Of a stretch of DNA of 64,000 nucleotides, positions 57,777-64,000 are shown piece by piece. A program made the translations under genes and the position numbers. Every line of letters starts with the position of its first letter. Within the stretch, counting starts at the first letter, position 1. The DNA is taken from contig JAJEKV010000060.1 in assembly GCA_021234155.1 (NCBI GenBank), positions 5,726,323 to 5,790,322 on the forward strand. The letters run 5' to 3'. Below the pieces are notes generated by a model that was not told the origin of the DNA, did not search any database, and worked only from the letters and a program-made list of their open reading frames with translations. Source of the stretch: Isoetes taiwanensis. Its lineage: Eukaryota > Streptophyta > Lycopodiopsida > Isoetales > Isoetaceae.

Positions 57777-60700
57777 AGGGTGTAGCTGGTGTATAATCCC
57801 ATCGATCCGAGACATCGGATCGCCATTCTAGAATGGGACGAGCATGCATGTTTTGCATGCATGCGGTGGCGCATGCCGATTACGGTTGGGGTTCGCGCTA
57901 TTTTAGGGCGTTTACGCTTCGACTTCTCATCGGCTTCCTCTTCTCTCGTGATTACCTTATTCTCTTTGAATTATTTCGAGGCGGGGAGGGGCTTCTTCCT
58001 GCCTTTTTGCTAATTGGCGTTTCTTTCATCTTTGTCCTTTCTCGGCCTTTAGCCTTCATCCCGTGACCTTCGTCCCTCGATCCTAGTTTGTAAGGAAGTC
58101 CTTTGGTATTCGGGCGGTTTGTTGGTTTTCGATGCGAGTCCCATTCTAGAATCCCATCGACCCGAGACGCCGGATCGCCATTCTAGAATGGGGCGAGCAT
58201 GCATGTTTTTGCATGCATGCGGGCGGCGCATGCCGATTACGGTTGGGAGTTAAGCTATTTTAGGCGTTTACGCCCGACTTCTCATCGGCGCTTCCTCTTC
58301 TCTCAGTTTTACCTTATTCTCTTTGAACCCACCCTCCCCCCCTTCTTTGTTATTGTATTTTTATCGTGTGGCGCGCGGCGTAATCAACCCCTCCACTCAC
58401 GGGAGGTTTGTTTTGTCTTGTTGTTTTGTTGGTGATGTGCAGTGCGAGGTTAGCGGCGGCATCTTGTTTTTTTTTTCCATTCGTGGGTTTTGGGAGCGAT
58501 TTTTATGCCTTACGTTTGTCAAAGCCCCTTGCCGAAGGCTTATCACTAGGGTTTTTCCTCGAAAACCCGAAAGGGCGGGGTTTTTTAATCCCGGTGATAA
58601 GCTTTCGGGGTGAAAGCATGTTAGGGTGTCCCTTAAAAAGTATTATTTAGTGACTAAAAAAGTACCTAAAAGGTACCGGGACTGGAGTCTTGGGTTTTCA
58701 ATGTAATATGTCAATAAAAGGTACATTTTAGAACTTTTATATATATTTTGGGCTTAGATAGCATTATATTTATCTTACCTTTAAATATTAACACGTCCTT
58801 GACTTTTATTTTGGACTTTTGTACTAGTTTTAATGAAAAGAAAAATGAGAAAGTACCCAGTTCTGAAGTACCTAGTGTATGTACTTTTGCAGGTTCCAAA
58901 AGTGGTACACCCTAACATGCTTTTACCCTTCGGCAGGTACACTAGCCCAGTCTCTATTAGCATTGTATTTTGTTGGGGTCCAAATGATATAATTGAATTT
59001 TCCCTTTATTTTTTTATGGGTAGTTCGCATGTGTGCGGCTACCCACTATCCACCATTGTAGAAAATCTGCTGAGATGAATGAGAAGCAAGTCTTCCTCTT
59101 CTCTCTGTGATACCTTATTCTCTTTGAATTATTTCGGCGAGGGGAGGGCTTCTTCGCCTGGTTTGGCTAATTGGCGTTTCTTTCATCTTGTCCTTTCTCG
59201 ACCTTTAGCCTTCATCCTGTGACCTTCGTCCTCGATCCTAGTTTGTAAGGAAGTCCTTTGGTATTCGGGCGGTTTGTTGGTTTCATCGAGTCCCATTCTA
59301 GAATCCCATCGATCAGGAGACAGCCGGATCGCCATTCTAGAATGGGACGAGCATATTTGCATGCATGCGGCGCATGCCGTTACAGTTGGGAGTTCGCTAT
59401 TTTTGGCGTTTACGCCCGACTTTCTCATGGCTTCCTCTTCTCTCTCGGTGATACCTTATTCTCTTTGAATTATTTCCGGGCAGGAGGGGCTTCTTCCACT
59501 TTGCATGTTTGGCGTTTCTTTCATCTTTGTCCTTTCGGCCTTTAGCCTTCATCCACGTGACCTTCGTCCTCGATCCCTAGTTTGTAGGAAGTCCTTTGGT
59601 ATTTTAGGTTTGTTGGTTTCATGCGAGTCCCATTCTAGAATCCCATCGTCCGAGACATCCCGGATCGCCATTCTAGAATGGGACGAGGCATCATGTTTTC
59701 ATGCATGCGGTGGCGCATGCCCGTTCGGTTGGGAGTTAAGCTATTTTAATGGCGCGTTTACCCCCGACTTCTCATCGGTAGCTTCCTCTTCTCTCTCAGC
59801 CGGTACCTTATTCTCTTTGAACCCACCCTCCCCCTTCTTTGTTATTGTATTTTTTATCGCGTGCACGCGGCGGTAATCAACCCCTCCACTCGGGAGGTTT
59901 GTTTTGTCTTGTTGTTTTGTTGGTGATGTGCGCAGTGCAGGTTAGCGGCGGCATCTGTTTCGACTTTTCCATTAAATTGGGTTTTGGGGGCTGATTTTTA
60001 TGCCTTTACGTTTGTCAAAGCCCCTTTGAAGGCTTATCACTAGGGTTTTTCCTCGAAAACCCGAAGGCGAGTTTTTTTAATCCCGGTGATAAGCTTTCGG
60101 CGGTACTATACCGATCTCTATTAGCATTGTATTTTGTTGGGGTCCAAATGATATAATTGGATTTTCCTTTATTTTTTATGGGTAGTTAAGCGTATGCGCT
60201 ACCCACTATCCACCATTGTAGAAAATCTGCTGAGATGAATGAAGCAAAGTCTAAGTCGGCGGTTTGTTGGTTTCATCACGAGTCCCATTCTAGAATCTAG
60301 AAAGCGGATAAAAACCCCTCTCTACTATGTGGCGGGCAAAATCAACGTTTCTTCAGATGGTTTTGAAGGAAAAAAAGCGCCACTTAAGAAAGTTTAATGT
60401 TGCATGCTTCGGATCTTCAAAGAGATCATTGAAATGATATGTATGTTTACCATGTATGTGGCAGATTGCAGCATTAATTTGCGATCAGAAACTTGGCAGG
60501 CTGATATAAGAAGAACAGGAAGAAGAAGAGTCGAGCCGAAAACCCAATGCACTAATCCTCGTTTGCATATGGTGGGCTGTTGTGTTGAAGTTATGGCCGC
60601 TTCGAACTATGGCAGGATGAAGGTTTGATGACGCTATGGTCCCTTGAACATATGACATGCCATAGCTTTTTGCTGGGGTTTGAAGGAGGGCCAGTGTGTG

Positions 60701-61028
60701 TGAAGCTGGGTGCCGCAAATTCGTGGGCACCATTGTTTTTTTTTTTCTTCTTTTTTATTCTTGCTTGAACCATAGGTTCGATCTGCACCATTGACATTGG
60801 CATGCATTTTTTGTCTCAAAATTCTAATGGCCATTGATCTGGCACAATACGGGAATATTTGGCCAGATCAAACGTGATGCCATAAAGATAAGAAAAAGAG
60901 ATATTAATAAAGTAAGGCCAAAGCTTATTTTGACGATTGTCTAGTGGAGTTTGATGTTGTGCTTGTGTTGCTTTTGGTGGTGTACGATGAAATGTTAGCT
61001 ATGTGGGCTTTATGCAAGTGTCATTTGA
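57777..61028. repeat. Insertion in the right arm built of higher-order repeats
   Basis: 57786-60300 alternates three modules. P carries paired ATTCTAGAAT palindromes and GCATGCATGC. Q carries CCTTTAGCCTTCATCC and GTTTGTTGG. R carries CAACCCCTCCACTC and an 80-bp hairpin (CCGAAGGCTTATCAC / GTGATAAGCTTTCGG). The order is roughly P Q P R P-part Q P Q P R, with Q/P remains. ATTCTAGAAT occurs at 57825, 58143, 58180, 59295, 59334, 59632, 59670 and 60287. The last 700 bp (60300-61028) are unassigned with a short T-rich tract. No ORF of note. Confidence 0.75.
58609..58928. mobile_element. 320-bp MITE with paralogous empty site
   Basis: Terminal inverted repeats GGTGAAAGCATGTTAGGGTG and (reversed right end) GGGTAAAAGCATGTTAGGGT. 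It is flanked by TTCGG at 58604-58608 and 58929-58933. The second R module near 60090-60100 reads straight through GCTTTCGGCGGTAC without the element, giving the pre-insertion state. The interior is AT-rich and non-coding. Confidence 0.85.
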
Positions 61029-61868
61029 AGGTGAGAATGAATGTATTTGTAAACGTACAAATGTTTAACTTAGTTACTTGATCTTCGCAGAGATTATGGC
61101 GATTTTGCTAATGAGTTTGTACCTATATGCGGTGTTTCTAGTTGTTGAATGGATTTACGTATTGTTTTCTGTGCTTGTGGAATTGCAATGGTTAAGAAGA
61201 GGTTTACACAATGTGTAAAGCATAATGAATGAGTCCCTTTGCTCTTTATCACCTCAGTGTGACATTGGTACAAGTGTTCACGAACTGAAAGTGCTTGGCG
61301 CTTAGCAGTTAGTAGTGTTAACCTAGACCGTGGCTCAAAGACATTGGCCATCTCTCTTGACATCCCAACAGTGACCACAAATTAACAAAAAATCGATAGA
61401 AGGGCAAAATCATAATCGAAACTATACAAAGGCTAGAAAATGCAGCATATAGAAACTATATAAAGGCTAGAAAATGCAGAATGGCAAGGCACCTATAATT
61501 ATTTGCATCTAATTATGTAGATTTCATCTTCTCCACGTTGATCTTAAGTGGGGATAAGACACCCCTAGGATCACAATACCTAGCATGCAAGAAATGGATT
61601 GAAAAAGACAAAGCATTGTTGAATTTATGTAAACGCTAGAAAAAGCCAAAAAGGTAAGGCGTAATTCAAACGATTTGCCTTCCTATATATATCTTCAACC
61701 ATTTCACTAGTGACTTCATTGAATACACTGGTAAGTTTAAAATGTTGAACTAAGACAAACATATGGAAATAACACTTGTGATTAATAAACCTTCATGTTC
61801 AGGCAACAGAACAAATTTTCATCCAAGAACTATCCACCATAGATTGTGTCAGTATGAGGGAATCTATC

Positions 61869-62440
61869 TTTGTTAGTTAGCATAACACCCAATGCAAGAC
61901 CCTTATCTGATGAACAGATTGTTGACAACCCTATTACCATGTCTTGAATAGTGATACAAAGGACAATTTACACGGAACCTATGCCAAATGTTCTACTGGT
62001 AGAACCTTGGGTAAGAAATATTTTTTTTACCGGACCCGAATAAGTCTGAATGTGGAATGAACCATGTAATCTTTTGCAAAACAATGATAGGATAGTTATA
62101 TTTAACTCTAGATTCTATATACGTTTGTATATTGCATATTTGCATTTGTATATATAATCCATTGCAGTATACTACAAATAAACATTATGAATAGGTACCA
62201 GGATAAAACATTTTCAAATGACTTGAACGTGTGCTTTGAAATTTTGGAAAAGTTGTTATCGGACCTTTATATGCAAAGACAAATACTCATCTAAGTAGCA
62301 TCACATTGAAACCATTTAGACTATGAAAACTGGGCGATAATTCAAGTTTGTTCCATTGATTATATCAGGTGATTTCTTGGTATTTAGCGATTGCCCTCTG
62401 TGTTTATTACCATAAATCCAAGGTATACGTAGGAGCAGGA
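61869..62440. other. Indel block present only in the right arm
   Basis: About 570 bp with no counterpart between the matching left-arm positions (near 27325). No gene, no clear terminal repeats. It is either an insertion here or a deletion in the left arm. Confidence 0.6.
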
Positions 62441-62689
62441 GAGAGAAAAAACAACAGCCTATAATCATATGAGCCCGAAGATTGGTATGCATGCTTAGAA
62501 AAAAGTGGATTTTGCAAAAGAACAAAGCTGGATCTACAAAAGACCCATTGGCTTATGCCACTTTAAACAATTATCAAACACAACAACTTGAAGGACCTCC
62601 ACGAGAAAACCGGGTGTGCCATATAGCTTTAGAAATGTGGTCTTGGCACAACTATAGAATATTTTAAGTTTAGAAAAGATTACAAATTG

Positions 62690-63390
62690 GTGCATGATGT
62701 GATCTAACATCTTTTTTGTTGCTTTCGAGAGCAGTTATGCAGCAAGTTCCTTCAAAATATACATTATTGTGCCCATGGAATCTACCCTGCCACATGCTTT
62801 CACACCACTAAAAAAGGAGACTTTGTTTGGCCTTGTGCTTGTAGCATGCATTTCAAAAAACATTGCAATGCTTAAAGTCCCTTTCCATCTTTGGACATAT
62901 CCACGCAATCAATGCACCCATGTCCGCGACATTCACAATTGACAACTTGTCAAAGCTTGCCTATGCCTCTCCACATTTGGCATGTATATGTACAAGAATA
63001 CTTCCCACCATCAGATCAGATTGAAGGCCATACTGAATGATATGTAGTTGCATTGTTCTATGTCATTTGTGTTACTGCACACTTTCAATACACTCAAAAG
63101 GATAAACTAATCTAGTCTTATGCTTTCATGCCACATCCTATGACATAGCATCAGGGCTATCAGATTTTCAAGCTTGATGTATATTGTAATGATAGCATGC
63201 CATGTATACTAATAATTTGCTTCAAACAAGCATTCAAATGAGGACAAACAAGCGGATCGGATCACCGGCAATCAAGTCTAAATAGAGGTGTCAAAGGGAG
63301 GGCACTTGCTGCCTACTTGCAATGTCTTGCAAATTTGCACACTCATGCATCAGTCCATAAGCAACATCTCTAGATATGTGACCTCCTTTT
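62690..63390 (-). pseudogene. PPR protein pseudogene, right-arm copy
   Basis: Reverse-complement counterpart of 26393-27010, with the same motif order on the minus strand and the same general decay. Being part of the duplicated block, it shows that the duplication is not just of transposon sequence. Confidence 0.75.
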
Positions 63391-64000
63391 TGCAGCTTTG
63401 TTTACAGACTAAATAACGTCAACCAATCCGACATTGGAACTGCCTGCTACTATGTCACTTATGAAGTCACATCATGTCAAAGATTTTTGATTCAAATCGG
63501 AGCTAGATACACGGATTTGAGAAATACGTGATAGTAGGCCAAAGGAACTTGGTCCTATTGGAGCTTGTTTGATCCACGCCACTCGATGGTGTGAAACACA
63601 TTGGCCCTACTACAAATTAAATAGAGCGGGTTATATTGGATAATACTAGGTAAATGTGCATAAATCCATTACCGAAATATCAATCCATCTTTTCTAAAAA
63701 AACACCATTCTCCAAGTACTTGAAGTCCTCCTTTGCCCCAAAATTCATATGATGCCATCCTTTTCTCCAATGAACAAAAGCTGGAGCTTGTAATAAGCTA
63801 TCCTAGATTGCTTTAGAAACGAGTCATGTTTATTCAAGCCCAATAGAAGTTCAAGTCAAACATTATTCTCTGTCAAGAGCATATATTTAGATTTGTCTTT
63901 TAGGTCTTCTCGCATAAAGTGAGATCGTGATTCTCATCTCTTCTTTCTTGGCTCACATTTTAAATGCGATTGGAAGTACATGCTAAAAGTTTTTAATCTT

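Larger units (their letters stand above)
53922..64000 (-). repeat. Right arm of the inverted segmental duplication
   Basis: Reverse complement of 25761-32040. Two extra blocks are absent from the left arm: 57777-61028 (3.25 kb, repeat-rich) and about 61869-62440 (0.57 kb). Each can be placed because the left arm reads straight across (CTTTGAGG-AAGGTGAG and GGAATCTATC-AGAGAG on the right-arm minus-to-plus sense). The arm continues beyond the window. Confidence 0.9.

Noticed and set aside
57786-60300. Regularly spaced palindromic repeats resembling a CRISPR array
   Set aside because: The context is clearly a plant nuclear genome; repeat modules are 150-400 bp and alternate, with no short spacers or cas genes.

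Overview
This window is nuclear DNA from a land plant with a large, repeat-rich genome. The evidence is a chromodomain Ty3/gypsy retrotransposon primed by initiator tRNA-Met, L1-type LINEs, hAT and Mutator-like elements, a pogo/Tc1-type transposon family, PLS-type PPR pseudogenes and one multi-exon host gene. The many pogo copies and the PPR style would suit a fern or lycophyte; that is inference. No rRNA, tRNA or bacterial-type gene was found.

1-15.1 kb: an old pogo-like transposase pseudogene (1-178, resuming at 13219) is split by a complete 13.0-kb LTR retrotransposon (179-13213; target duplication ACCAT; PBS at 1791, polypurine tract at 11598). Its internal region holds gag, PR-RT-RNaseH, integrase and a C-terminal chromodomain, preceded by about 3.5 kb of accessory ORFs. 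One of these is a histone H3: about 99 residues align without gaps to H3 residues 37-135, with plant H3.3 markers Y41 and L90. RT has FFDN in place of the usual xxDD, and UAG codons separate gag/pol and interrupt integrase, so this copy looks dead as a source of its own proteins.

15.1-25.8 kb: a nest of transposons. A palindrome-rich segment and a TIR-bounded element are followed by a truncated hAT element and an L1-type LINE. The LINE is split by a 3.3-kb Mutator-like insertion, which carries an exon-like, possibly plastid-targeted gene and itself contains a complete 832-bp hAT element with a perfect 8-bp target duplication.

25.8-32.0 kb and 53.9-64.0 kb are the two arms of a large inverted segmental duplication. 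Each arm carries a broken pogo-like transposon and a PPR pseudogene. The right arm also has a 3.25-kb insertion of higher-order repeats containing a MITE, with an empty-site paralogue nearby.

The 21.9-kb spacer holds a LINE of another clade (33.5-35.8 kb), a probable SINE, the single convincing host gene (U11/U12-59K, the PDCD7 homologue of the minor spliceosome, minus strand, 8 exons), a full-length antisense L1 with a 16-bp target duplication (44.6-50.5 kb), a cluster of miniature TRIM retrotransposons (50.5-51.6 kb) and a poly(A)-tailed retroposed insertion (52.1-53.2 kb).
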